Positions 43,847 through 51,828 of a stretch of 64,000 nucleotides of DNA are shown here, in pieces. The notes under the pieces are model-generated. The model was not told the DNA's origin, did not search any database, and saw nothing but the letters and a program-made list of their open reading frames with translations. This DNA comes from CAVRUF01 sp963716005 (GTDB lineage: Bacteria; Actinomycetota; Thermoleophilia; Gaiellales; Gaiellaceae). The stretch covers positions 1,984,001 to 2,048,000 of the forward strand of contig OY970285.1 of the NCBI GenBank assembly GCA_963716005.1, in the 5' to 3' direction. Every line of letters begins with the position of its first letter. The first letter of the stretch is position 1. Position numbers and translations under genes: made by a program.

Positions 43847-44907
43847 GGCTGGCCCTTGCGCTGGATGCGGTAGATCACGCCGCGGCCCCAGTCGGCGACG
43901 AGCATCGCGCCCTTGCCGTCGAAGGCGATCGCCAGCGGATGCTCGAAGCCGTCCGCGAAGGAGGCCGACTTCCCCGTGGTGAGGTTCACGAAGACGACCC
44001 GCCGCCCACGCGCGGTCGTACTGAACCGGCCCCACAGCGCGACGAACGCGCCGTTCCTCCACTTGGACGGGAACGCGGTGCCGGTGACGAACGCCATGCC
44101 GTCCGCAGATGAATGGGTCTCGAGGTAGGCGATCGGGCGCGTGACGCCGGCACAGGACGTTCCCTTCATCCGCCGCTGCTGCCAGCTCGGCCAGCACGAC
44201 GGCCAGCCGTACCGCGCACCCTTCTTCACCCGCACGAGCATCTCGGCCGGCTCGGCCGGCCCGAGGTCGTCGCGGCCGTTGACGGTCGCGAAGAGCCGGT
44301 TCGTGCCCGGGCGGAACGCGAGGCCGTAGGCGTTGCGCAGTCCACGGGCGTGCACGCGGAGGCCCGAGCCGTCGGGCTTCATCGTGAGGACCGTGGCGCT
44401 GCGCTTGCTCGCCTCCGAGCACGCGTCGCACGTCGAGCCGCTCCCGAAGTAGAGGCGGCCGTCGGGACCGACGACGATGTTGTTCTGCTGGTGGCGGTCG
44501 AACGGGAGGCCCTTGACGAGGACGCGCGGCGAGCCGAGCTTGCCGTTCGCGAGCGTACGTCGGACGACTCGGCCCTGCGCGGAGATGTAGAGGCGCTGGC
44601 CGATCCACGCGAGGCCGAGCGGAGTCGGGAGGCCCTTCGCCATCACCTTGGGCTTCCGCGTACCGGGCCCGACGCGGACGACCGAGCCGACGTCCTGCGT
44701 CACGTACAGCCGCCCGTCAGGACCGAACGCCATCGCGGTCGGATGGTTCAGGCCGCGCGCATAGATCTCGGCGCGGAAGGTGCTCGGCACCTTGATCGCC
44801 TTCGCCTTGGGCAGCGCGGCGGGCTGCTCCTGCCGTTCCTGGGCCTCGGGCACGGCCCCGCAAGCGGCGAGAAGTAGGACGCAGACCCCTGCGACGACGA
44901 ATCGCAT
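43843..44907 (-). CDS. PQQ-type glucose/sorbosone dehydrogenase-like lipoprotein
   Basis: A 354-residue beta-propeller protein of the soluble PQQ glucose dehydrogenase/Hhip family. The N-terminus has a lipobox, LLLAACGA, so it would be a lipoprotein on the outer face of the membrane. Repeats such as AMAFGPDGRLYVTQDVG and NNIVVGPDGRLYFGSGS, and GLRNAYGLAFRPGTNRLFA, are typical. Two cysteines in TCDAC may form a disulfide. The PQQ-binding residues cannot be assigned without alignment. ATG 44907 follows a TACCCT box by seven bases. Confidence 0.85.
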   Translation of the reverse strand: MRFVVAGVCVLLLAACGAVPEAQERQEQPAALPKAKAIKVPSTFRAEIYARGLNHPTAMAFGPDGRLYVTQDVGSVVRVGPGTRKPKVMAKGLPTPLGLAWIGQRLYISAQGRVVRRTLANGKLGSPRVLVKGLPFDRHQQNNIVVGPDGRLYFGSGSTCDACSEASKRSATVLTMKPDGSGLRVHARGLRNAYGLAFRPGTNRLFATVNGRDDLGPAEPAEMLVRVKKGARYGWPSCWPSWQQRRMKGTSCAGVTRPIAYLETHSSADGMAFVTGTAFPSKWRNGAFVALWGRFSTTARGRRVVFVNLTTGKSASFADGFEHPLAIAFDGKGAMLVADWGRGVIYRIQRKGQP

Positions 44908-44912
44908 CCGGC

Positions 44913-45338
44913 TCAGGGTATCCCGACTGCGAATTTTCGCAACGCGGCAACCGTCGCCTCGGCCTGCTCGGGGACGAGCGGAACGCCGCGGGCAAGCGGT
45001 GGAATCAGCATCCAGACGACCGAGCCGCCGATGTGCCGGATGACCGGCCGGCCGTCGGGCTCCACCCGGATCCGCTCGAAATGGACGGCGGCGAGCGCCT
45101 CCTGCAGCGCTGGATCGGCGTTCAGGCGCTCGGCCAGCGCGGCGCCGGCCGCGTCGTCGCCCTTTGCCTTGAAGTCGATTCGCGCGAGCTTCACGACGCC
45201 GCGGCCCCGAGCGCGGAGCCCTCGCGTGGCCGGGCAGATCGGCTCGGCGGCGGCGATCTCGAGACCGAAGCTCCCGCCGACGACGCGGCCCCGGGCGGCG
45301 AACGACAGAGCGATCGGCGGGCCCGAGTCCGACTCCAT
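44913..45338 (-). CDS. Hypothetical protein (141 residues)
   Basis: I do not recognise this protein. It has a beta-strand-rich first half (PIALSFAARGRVVGGSFGLEIAAAEP), a middle helix with KGDDAAGAALAERLNAD and the C-terminal segment HIGGSVVWMLIPPLARGVPL, which is hydrophobic enough to touch a membrane but has no clear helix. ATG 45338 is used; a GTG two codons upstream is possible. The downstream neighbour is the PQQ lipoprotein and the upstream one a 31-residue frame behind the P450. Confidence 0.55.
   Translation of the reverse strand: MESDSGPPIALSFAARGRVVGGSFGLEIAAAEPICPATRGLRARGRGVVKLARIDFKAKGDDAAGAALAERLNADPALQEALAAVHFERIRVEPDGRPVIRHIGGSVVWMLIPPLARGVPLVPEQAEATVAALRKFAVGIP
44915..44920 (-). 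promoter_or_regulatory. Putative -10 box of the PQQ-type lipoprotein gene (leaderless type)
   Basis: TACCCT on the minus strand ends seven bases before ATG 44907. It lies within the last codons of the upstream hypothetical gene. Confidence 0.45.
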
Positions 45339-45354
45339 GCGCACCCGGCCCGCG

Positions 45355-45450
45355 CTAGGACTCGCCGACCTCCCGGTAGCCGATCCCCTCGAAGACCTCG
45401 ACGTTCTTGCGAAGCGTCTCGCGGGCCCGCCGCCGGGCTCGGTTCAGCAC
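45355..45450 (-). CDS. Possible 31-residue peptide coupled to the P450 gene
   Basis: GTG 45450 shares its G with the P450 stop (TAGTG), and the frame reads VLNRARRRARETLRKNVEV and ends IGYREVGES. The first half is very basic and helical, the second acidic. It is not the continuation of P450, which already ends in the normal place. Translational coupling would allow expression without its own ribosome site. Short length makes this tentative. Confidence 0.3.
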   Translation of the reverse strand: MLNRARRRARETLRKNVEVFEGIGYREVGES

Positions 45451-46697
45451 TAGGCCTGGACCACGCGGACGGGCATCGAGCGCAGCGCGTTCGTGAAGTT
45501 CGTGCGGATCCGCTTCGCCGGGCCGGTCAGCTCCATCGCGGCGAGCCGGGGGAGGAGCTCCTCGAACATCACCTGCACCTCGAGCCGCGCCAGGTGTGCG
45601 CCGAGGCAGAAGTGCGGCCCGCCGGCGCCGAACGTGACGTGCGGGTTCGGGTTGCGACCGACGTCGAAGCGCTCGGGCGCGTGGAAGACGTCCTCGTCGA
45701 AGTTCGCCGAGACGTACCAGACGACCACCTTCTCGCCCGCGCGGATCGTCTGGCCGCGCAATTCGGTGTCGACCGTCGCCGTGCGCCGGAAGTGGAGCAC
45801 CGGCGAGGTCCAGCGCAGGATCTCGTCGGCGCCCGAATCCCAGACGAGCTGCGGCTCGTCGCGCAGCCGCGCCCACTCGTCCGGGTGTTCGATGAGCGTC
45901 AGCATCCCGTGCGCGATCGCCTGCCGCGTCGTCTCGTTCCCGGCGACGACGAGGAGCAGGAACATCGTGTCGAACTCGCGCTCGCTGAGCCTCTCGCCGT
46001 CGATCTCCGTGTGGACGAGCTTCGAGACGAGGTCGTCGCGCGGGTCGGCGCGCCGCTCGGCCGCGATCGCGTGGCCGTACTCGAAGAGCTCGAGCGCCGC
46101 CGGACTGCGGAAGGGAACCAGCCGGTACGCCTCGCTCTCGGGACTGTCGTGGAGGACGTCCGTGAACTCGGGATCGGTGTTCATGATCATCCGGTCGCCC
46201 CAGCCGATGAGCGCGTCGGTGTCCGACTCGGGCGCGCCGAGGAGGCGAGCGAGCACGCGGATCGGCAGCTCGCGAGCGATCTCCTCGACGAAGTCGAACT
46301 CGCCCATGGGCAGCGCGCGGTCGAGGATCTCGCGGGTCAGCTCTCGCAGCGCGACCTCGTAGGCGCGAACGGCCCGCGGCGTGAACGGCGGCCCGACGAG
46401 GCCTCGGAGGCGGGAATGGTCCGGCGGGTCGGTCTCGAGCATCGACTGGCGCGCGACCCTGGCGTCCTCGTCGAGGTCCTCGAGGTTCGCCCCCTGGGCG
46501 GAGGAGAAGGTTTTCGTGTCCTTCGAGACGGCGACGACATCCTCGTGCTTCGTCACGCACCAGAATCCGCGGCCGCCCGACCAGTCGTACCAGTGCACCG
46601 GCGCCTCCCTGCGGAGCAGCGCGAACGTGTCGTGCGGGATGCGCTCGGCGAAGACGTCGTTCTCGAGGTCCACCTGGTCGAGCGTCAGGGAAGTCAT
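45450..46697 (-). CDS. Cytochrome P450
   Basis: A 415-residue class I bacterial P450, which hydroxylates a substrate with electrons from a ferredoxin. Signatures are AGNETTRQ in helix I (oxygen activation; the acid-alcohol pair reads Glu-Thr), EILRWTSP (ExxR), PERFDVGRNPNPH, and the heme loop FGAGGPHFCLGAHLAR with the axial Cys. Sequence style resembles CYP families of sterol- or alkane-type actinobacterial enzymes, but the substrate cannot be told. ATG 46697 is 7 bases after a GATACT box. A divergent FAH gene starts 80 bp away. Confidence 0.95.
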   Translation of the reverse strand: MTSLTLDQVDLENDVFAERIPHDTFALLRREAPVHWYDWSGGRGFWCVTKHEDVVAVSKDTKTFSSAQGANLEDLDEDARVARQSMLETDPPDHSRLRGLVGPPFTPRAVRAYEVALRELTREILDRALPMGEFDFVEEIARELPIRVLARLLGAPESDTDALIGWGDRMIMNTDPEFTDVLHDSPESEAYRLVPFRSPAALELFEYGHAIAAERRADPRDDLVSKLVHTEIDGERLSEREFDTMFLLLVVAGNETTRQAIAHGMLTLIEHPDEWARLRDEPQLVWDSGADEILRWTSPVLHFRRTATVDTELRGQTIRAGEKVVVWYVSANFDEDVFHAPERFDVGRNPNPHVTFGAGGPHFCLGAHLARLEVQVMFEELLPRLAAMELTGPAKRIRTNFTNALRSMPVRVVQA

Positions 46698-46704
46698 CCC
46701 TGCA

Positions 46705-46710
46705 AGTATC
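46705..46710 (-). promoter_or_regulatory. Putative -10 box of the P450 gene (leaderless type)
   Basis: GATACT on the minus strand ends seven bases before ATG 46697. It lies in the gap shared with the divergent FAH gene. Confidence 0.4.
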
Positions 46711-46744
46711 CGCGAAGCCGATTTGCGCGCAAGAGGAGGAGCGA

Positions 46745-46780
46745 ATGACCGAAGCAAGGACCTGTGAGGGCTGGTCGTGA
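46745..46780 (+). CDS. Candidate 11-residue leader peptide before the FAH gene
   Basis: ATG 46745 follows AGGAGGAG by four bases, the strongest ribosome site in this stretch, and reads MTEARTCEGWS before TGA. Its stop overlaps the FAH GTG 46777 (GTGA). It could couple translation to the FAH gene or act as a small control ORF. It has one Cys and one Trp but no run that would suggest attenuation. Confidence 0.35.
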   Translation: MTEARTCEGWS

Positions 46781-47607
46781 AGGCTGTGCGATTCATCGAT
46801 CCGAGCGGCGGCGTCCGCATCGGCCGACTCGACGAGGAGGACGTCGTCGATGCGGGTCCGGTGCCGGCGGGCGGGTTCATCCCGACCCGCGCGAACTGGG
46901 ACGTGATCGCGACCGCCGCGGGCGAGTCGCACGGGGTGGCGGACGTCGAGGTCCTGCATCCGGTCGAGCCGGTCAAGCTGATCGGGATCGGGATCAACTA
47001 CCGCGACCACGCCGAGGAGTCGGAGCTCGACCTCCCGGACGTGCCGCTCGTGTTCGCGATGTGGCCGTCGGCACTCGTCGGGTCGGGTGCGACGATCGTC
47101 ATCCCGCGCGACGAGACGCGGCCCGACTACGAGGGCGAGGTCGCGATCGTGGTCGACCGGGAGCTCAAGAACGCGTCGGTTGAGGAGGCGGCGGAGGCGA
47201 TCGGCGGCTACTCGGCGTTCAACGACGTGTCCGGCCGGCGCGCGCAGCTCGAGACGCCGCTGCGCCAGTTTACGCTCGGCAAGAGCTTCGATACGTTCTG
47301 TCCCATGGGGCCTTGTTTGGCCGCGACGGACGGAGTCGACCTCAGCGCGATCGGCGTGCGGACGACGATCGGCGGCGAGGTGCTCCAGGAATCGAACACG
47401 CGGAACCTGATCTTCCCGGTGGCCGAGCTCGTCGCGTACTGCTCCCGCGGTGTGACGCTCGAGGCCGGAACCGTGATCGCGACCGGGACGCCGGGCGGCG
47501 TCGGCGACTCGCGCGAGCCGAAGCGCTACCTCCAGGAGGGCGAGGTCGTCGAAGTGTGGGTCGAGGGGGTGGGGACATTGTCGAACCCCGTCGCGAAGGA
47601 GCGGTAA
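46777..47607 (+). CDS. Fumarylacetoacetate hydrolase family protein
   Basis: A 276-residue FAH-fold metal-dependent enzyme. The C-terminal domain carries the metal ligands: Glu residues in DYEGEVAIVV and Asp in FNDVSGRRAQ, with GKSFDTFCPMGP and TGTPGGVG, all typical. The N-terminal part is the small cap domain. Family members hydrolyse or decarboxylate 2,4-dioxo or ring-cleavage acids (acylpyruvase, 2-hydroxyhepta-2,4-diene-1,7-dioate isomerase, 2,4-diketo-3-deoxysugar hydrolase). GTG 46777 is preceded by GAGGG and by a possible leader peptide. Its stop overlaps the VOC gene. Confidence 0.9.
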   Translation: MKAVRFIDPSGGVRIGRLDEEDVVDAGPVPAGGFIPTRANWDVIATAAGESHGVADVEVLHPVEPVKLIGIGINYRDHAEESELDLPDVPLVFAMWPSALVGSGATIVIPRDETRPDYEGEVAIVVDRELKNASVEEAAEAIGGYSAFNDVSGRRAQLETPLRQFTLGKSFDTFCPMGPCLAATDGVDLSAIGVRTTIGGEVLQESNTRNLIFPVAELVAYCSRGVTLEAGTVIATGTPGGVGDSREPKRYLQEGEVVEVWVEGVGTLSNPVAKER

Positions 47608-48029
47608 TGGAGCAGCGAGTCTCGCTCGTGACTATCGGCGTCGCGGATCTCGCGCGGTCGCGCGCGTTCTATGAAGCGCTTGGGTGGCAGTCGGCATCGG
47701 CGGCCGACGAGGACATCGCGTTCTTCCAGTCCGGCGGAATGGTCGTCGCGCTGTGGTCGCGCGAGTCGCTGGCGGAGGACTCGACGGTCGCAGACACAGG
47801 CGGCTGGGGCGGCATCACGCTCGCGCACAACGTGGGATCGCCGGCCGAAGTGGATGCCGTGCTCGCGGAGGCCGAGGCGGCAGGCGCGACGATCGGCCGG
47901 CCCGGCGCGGAGACGTTCTGGGGCGGCTACTCCGGCGTGTTCGTCGATCCCGACGGGCATCCGTGGGAGGTCGCGCACAATCCGTTCTGGCCGCTCGGCG
48001 ACGACGGCTCGATCACGCTGTCGGGCTAG
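47607..48029 (+). CDS. VOC superfamily (glyoxalase-like) protein
   Basis: A 140-residue single VOC domain module. The first strand VSLVTIGVADLARSRAFYEALGW and the end SGVFVDPDGHPWEVAHNPFWPL are typical of the glyoxalase/bleomycin-resistance group, and the final His-Pro-Trp-Glu region would hold a metal ligand. Substrates in this family range from methylglyoxal adducts to antibiotics, so no activity is claimed. ATG 47607 shares its A with the FAH stop, so the two are co-translated. Confidence 0.85.
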   Translation: MEQRVSLVTIGVADLARSRAFYEALGWQSASAADEDIAFFQSGGMVVALWSRESLAEDSTVADTGGWGGITLAHNVGSPAEVDAVLAEAEAAGATIGRPGAETFWGGYSGVFVDPDGHPWEVAHNPFWPLGDDGSITLSG

Positions 48030-48077
48030 AGCCGCCCGGATCGACGACCGGACTACCCGCGCGCGCTCCAAGGGTCC

Positions 48078-48105
48078 ATATCCCCGCCCAGGGTGGGGAT
48101 ATTTT
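48078..48105 (+). terminator. Terminator-like hairpin in repeat copy 3
   Basis: An 8-bp outer stem ATATCCCC/GGGGATAT extended by CCC/GGG around a G-T mismatch, directly followed by TTT. On the plus strand it resembles an intrinsic terminator for the VOC gene. Confidence 0.4.
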
Positions 48106-48200
48106 CCACCCGCCGCCCACTGACCAGCCTACGGCTAGGCGATCCTCGGCGCCACGGCTTCGCGTGCCAATTCTGTGCCGGAAGTGCGCCAATTCGGCGC
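48078..48200 (+). repeat. Dispersed intergenic repeat, copy 3
   Basis: Same order of parts as copies 1 and 2: the palindrome ATATCCCC-G-CCC-A-GGG-T-GGGGATAT (48078-48102), TCCACCCGCCGCCCAC, a variable middle, and two CCAATTC boxes 22 bp apart (AATTC at 48169 and 48191). It fills the gap between the convergent VOC and glutamine-synthetase-like genes, the only convergent protein pair here without overlapping stops. Confidence 0.65.
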
Positions 48201-48209
48201 GGCACCGGC

Positions 48210-49529
48210 TCAGAGAACGGTCGCGTACTCGTTCAGCTCCCAGTCCGTCACCGCGCTCGCGAAGCGGGCGACCTCGCTCCGCTTCATCGCGAGGAACGCC
48301 TGGACGAACTGCGGGCCGAGCGACTCGACGAAGAACGGATCCGCCTCGAGCGCGTCGAGCGCCTCGCCCAGCGAGAGCGGCATGAGCGGCGGGTCCTCGA
48401 GCTCGTAAGCGACGCCGGTAACGCCCTCGCCCGGATCGAGCTTGCGGTCGAGCCCGTCGATGCCGGCGAAGAGCGCGGCCGCGGAGGCCATGTACGCGTT
48501 GGCCGTCCCGTCGCCGGCGCGGTTCTCGATCCGCGTCGCCTTGCCGCGCTCGCGCGGAATGCGCGCGTAGACGGTCCTGTTGTCGTGGCCCCACGTCACG
48601 TTGTACGGCCCGAAGGCCATCGCCAGGAACCGCTTGTACGCGTTGATCGTCGGCGCCATGATCGCCGTCATCCCGCGCGCGTGCTCGAGCTGGCCGCCGA
48701 GGAACCAGCGCATCGTGTCGGAGATCCCGTCCGCCCCCTCGGGATCGTCGAAGACGTTCCGGTCGCCGTCCCACATGGAAAGGTGCAGGTGGTAGCCCGA
48801 CGTGCCGAGCTCCTGCACGGGCTTGCCCATGAACGTGGCCACGAGCCCGTAGGACGACGCGATCTCCTTGACGACGAGCTTGAGGAGATGCGCATCGTCG
48901 GCCGCCTTCAGCGCGTCGTCGTAGCGCAGGTTGATCTCCCACTGCGAGCCGAAGTACTCCTGGTTCGTGGCAATGAGCGGCAGGCCCATCTTCGCGACCG
49001 CGTCCTCCATCTCACGCAGAACGCCCTCGGTGTCGACGCTCGGCGAGAGCGTGTAGACGAGACCGGGCTGCTTGGCGTACTGCTCGTAGCCGCCGCCCGG
49101 CAAGGGACGGAGGAGGAAGAACTCGAGCTCGTGCCCGGCGACCGCCCGGAGGCCGCGCTCGTCGAGCTGTGCGATCGCACGGCGCAGGAGCTGGCGCGGT
49201 GACGCGGTCAGCTCACCACCGTCGAAGCGAACGTCGCCGATCGCGATCGCGGTCGAGCGCTCCCACGGGACGACCGTCAGCGTGTTCAGGTCCGGGATGA
49301 CCTGCGCGTCGCGGAAGTCCACCTCGGCGCCGAGCCCCGTGCCGGCGATCACCTCGCCCGCATGGTCGACGCAGAACGCCGAGATGCAGAAGTTGATCCC
49401 GCTCTCGACGCACTCGTCGAGCTGCGAGAGCGGCACGACCTTGTTGCGCGAGACGCCCATGAGGTCGGTGAAATGCACGCGGACGCGGTCGACTCCCGCG
49501 TCGCGCAACTCCTTTGGTGTCATGGCCAT
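48210..49529 (-). CDS. Glutamine-synthetase-like glutamate-amine ligase
   Basis: A 439-residue GlnA-family enzyme that activates the gamma-carboxyl of glutamate with ATP. Present are FTDLMGVSRNK in the N-terminal beta-grasp domain, AGHELEFFLL (metal Glu), GTSGYHLHLSMWD (metal His) and RIENRAGDGTANAYM, where NRAGDG differs from the NPYLA of housekeeping GlnA and fits the PuuA/GlnA3-type ligases that form gamma-glutamyl amines. There is no adenylylation Tyr loop that I can recognise. With the amino-acid/polyamine permease next to it, the likely role is uptake and gamma-glutamylation of an amine (inference). Confidence 0.88.
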   Translation of the reverse strand: MAMTPKELRDAGVDRVRVHFTDLMGVSRNKVVPLSQLDECVESGINFCISAFCVDHAGEVIAGTGLGAEVDFRDAQVIPDLNTLTVVPWERSTAIAIGDVRFDGGELTASPRQLLRRAIAQLDERGLRAVAGHELEFFLLRPLPGGGYEQYAKQPGLVYTLSPSVDTEGVLREMEDAVAKMGLPLIATNQEYFGSQWEINLRYDDALKAADDAHLLKLVVKEIASSYGLVATFMGKPVQELGTSGYHLHLSMWDGDRNVFDDPEGADGISDTMRWFLGGQLEHARGMTAIMAPTINAYKRFLAMAFGPYNVTWGHDNRTVYARIPRERGKATRIENRAGDGTANAYMASAAALFAGIDGLDRKLDPGEGVTGVAYELEDPPLMPLSLGEALDALEADPFFVESLGPQFVQAFLAMKRSEVARFASAVTDWELNEYATVL

Positions 49530-49533
49530 CGGG

Positions 49534-51006
49534 CTACGTATCGTGCCGGATGTGCGGCGCCCCGGGCTCCACGGGCGGGGGCAGCTGCTCCCCGATCACG
49601 GCCGTCTCGCTGTAGACCTCGGCCAGCGGAACACGCTTGAACTGCGCCATCGGCCCGCCCTTGCCGAACGAGTTGAGGACGAGCGAGAGCACGATCGCGA
49701 TCAGCAGGAAGACGCCGTAGTACTTGTAGGCGTCGTTGCGCACCTCCTCGACCGGGAAGATCTTCCACGCCGCCAGGATGAGGAGCGCCGAGCCGACGAT
49801 CTGCGGGATCGGCACCCACGACGACTTGAACGGCCGCCTCGCCCCCGGCTCCTTGGCCCGAAGGATCAGCACGGTCGCGTGGATGATGATGTACGCCGTT
49901 CCCCAGCCGAGCACGCCGGCCAGGATGAACTTGATGAAGTTCTGGTCGGTCGCGAGGTCCTTCCAGAGGTTGATCGAGATCGGCATGAGGCACACGACGA
50001 CGATCCCGATGGCCGGGGCGCGCGTCGACGGGAGCAGGTACGAGAAGAAGCGCGGCAGCTGGCCGGTCAGGCCCATGCCGTAGAGGATCCGCGGGATCCC
50101 TGCGACGAGCGCGTTCAGCGTCGAGAGCGTCGCGGCGATCGAGACGAGACCCATCCACCACTTGCCGGTGTCTCCGAGGATCACGCTCGCGGCGTCGACA
50201 TGGTTTGTCGGCGAGAAGGTGGCGAGCTGCTCGACCGGCAGGTAGCGGGCCGACGCGAGGCCGAACACGACGAGCGGGATGCTGACGAGCGCGAGCCCGA
50301 GGAAGATCCCGCGGGGGATGTTGCGGCCCGGATCGTCGATCTCCTCGGCGAGCGGACACGTGTACTCCATGCCCACGAACGCGAAGATCGCGATGCCGAG
50401 GAGCGTGGAGAAGAGCTCCCAGGTGAGGTCGACCTCCGGGAAGACGGAGTTGATCGGGTCGTTCGAGCCGAGACCGAACAGTCCGATCAGGCCGATCAGC
50501 AGGAGGGAGACGACGATCACGGCGGTCAGGGTCACCTCGACCGCGCCGTAGGGCCGGATCCCGGCGAGGTTCACCAGGGCGATCAAGATCATGAAGACGA
50601 AGACCCAGGTGAGCGGCGACGGTCCGCCCGTCCAGAGGTAGCCGTCGATGATCGCGCCCGGCGAGAACGCCTCGGCGGCGGTCGGGAAGAACATGACGGC
50701 GATGTAGCCGACCAGCACCGTGAGCGTCGCGAAGAACGGCCCAAGGCCCGCGCGGACGTATTCGTTCATCGACCCCGCCTTCGGGATCATCGTGGCGAGC
50801 TCGGCGAAGCTGAGCGACTGGAGGAACATGGCGGCGAGACCGACGGCCATGGCGAGCAGGAAGACCCAGCTCGCGAAGAATCCGGAGGTGACCGTAGAGA
50901 GAACGGTCGACGCGACGATCAGTCCGAAGGTCGTCCCGATGGCGGTGGGCAGCCCGACCGCCTTGCGCTCGAGTCCGCCTCCACCAGTCTCAGAACCGTT
51001 CGCCAT
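49534..51006 (-). CDS. APC family amino acid/amine permease
   Basis: A 490-residue transporter with 12 predicted membrane helices. The APC-type start KAVGLPTAIGTTFGLIV and EYVRAGLGPFFA in helix 3, plus YTCPLAEEIDDPGRNIPRG between helices 6 and 7, fit the amino acid/polyamine/organocation superfamily. ATG 51006 has AGGAGG five bases upstream; a GTG one codon earlier is possible. It is four bases upstream of the ligase gene on the same strand, so they form a two-gene operon. The C-terminal tail is soluble and proline-rich. Confidence 0.9.
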   Translation of the reverse strand: MANGSETGGGGLERKAVGLPTAIGTTFGLIVASTVLSTVTSGFFASWVFLLAMAVGLAAMFLQSLSFAELATMIPKAGSMNEYVRAGLGPFFATLTVLVGYIAVMFFPTAAEAFSPGAIIDGYLWTGGPSPLTWVFVFMILIALVNLAGIRPYGAVEVTLTAVIVVSLLLIGLIGLFGLGSNDPINSVFPEVDLTWELFSTLLGIAIFAFVGMEYTCPLAEEIDDPGRNIPRGIFLGLALVSIPLVVFGLASARYLPVEQLATFSPTNHVDAASVILGDTGKWWMGLVSIAATLSTLNALVAGIPRILYGMGLTGQLPRFFSYLLPSTRAPAIGIVVVCLMPISINLWKDLATDQNFIKFILAGVLGWGTAYIIIHATVLILRAKEPGARRPFKSSWVPIPQIVGSALLILAAWKIFPVEEVRNDAYKYYGVFLLIAIVLSLVLNSFGKGGPMAQFKRVPLAEVYSETAVIGEQLPPPVEPGAPHIRHDT

Positions 51007-51077
51007 CACACCCTCCTTCGTGCTCGACGCCAGACCGATACGCGATCTTCACCGACCGGGGCCGGGATGACAAGCGC

Positions 51078-51828
51078 TCAGTCCACGCCGCGAAGGAGAC
51101 GCTTGGCGATGCCGCGCAGGGTGTCCTGGCCGTAGCTCTCGCTCGGACTGCCGCGGGTGAGGATCGCGATCGAGATCCGGCGCTCGCCCTTCTTGAGGAG
51201 CGCGACCTGATTCATGCACCCAGCCGTCCGAGCGCGGGAGCCAGCCGCCCTTGAAGAAGAGCTGCCAGCCCTTCGGCGCGACCGGCGCGATCCCCCAGCT
51301 CTGGCTGGAGGCCACGGTCACGAGGAGGCGCCGCGCGTAGGCGCGATGCCGCTTGGGGACGAGCAGGTCGATCCGGCGGAAGAAGCGGGCCTGGTCGCGC
51401 GCGGTCAGCTCGGAGAGGCCCCAGTGCGTGCTGACGCGGAAGCTCCGCATGCCGGCCTGCTTCGCGAAGGCGCTCACGCCGGCCGTGCCGAGCCGGTTGA
51501 AGATCGTGGACGCGGGATCGTTCGCTGAGACGCGGATCATCGGCTCGAGGAGGCCCCGCTCGGAGCTCGTGAGCGCGCGGCCGCGAACCGACGGCTGGCG
51601 CAGGTAGGCGACGAGCAGCATCGCCTTGATCACGCTGGCCGACGTCATGTGCCGGTGGACGAGCCGGCCGCGCAGCTTCCCGCCCTGCTCGGTGATCGCG
51701 AACGACTCCTGGCCGCTGCGGCTCTCGGCGTACGTGGTCGCGGCTGCGACGTTCTCCGCCCAGTCGGGCGCCGCCGCGGCCGGCGCGGCGAGGACGAGCG
51801 CGCAGGCGGCAACCGCGAGGAAGCGCAT
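51078..51828 (-). CDS. Secreted class A beta-lactamase-like serine hydrolase (frameshifted)
   Basis: A 249-residue exported serine hydrolase of the beta-lactamase/DD-peptidase fold. The signal peptide MRFLAVAACALVLAAPAAAA is followed by SASVIKAML (SxxK nucleophile), SAND (SxN motif) and FFKGGWL (KTG-like motif), in the right order and spacing. The omega-loop Glu of true class A enzymes is not evident. One extra base near 51216 shifts the end; corrected, it reads MNQVALLKKGERRISIAIL and stops at 51078. ATG 51828 overlaps the dioxygenase stop (ATGA), so it is the last gene of the hpa-like operon, an odd partner. Confidence 0.82.

Noticed and set aside
45450..46997. A longer P450 reading with about 100 extra N-terminal residues
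   Set aside because: The extra part is not P450-like, crosses the divergent FAH start, and ATG 46697 has a well-placed -10 box and the normal family N-terminus.
48084..48112. DnaA-box-like TTTTCCACC in repeat copy 3, hinting at an origin
   Set aside because: It is not a match to the DnaA consensus, is not repeated locally, and no dnaA, dnaN or AT-rich stretch is nearby.
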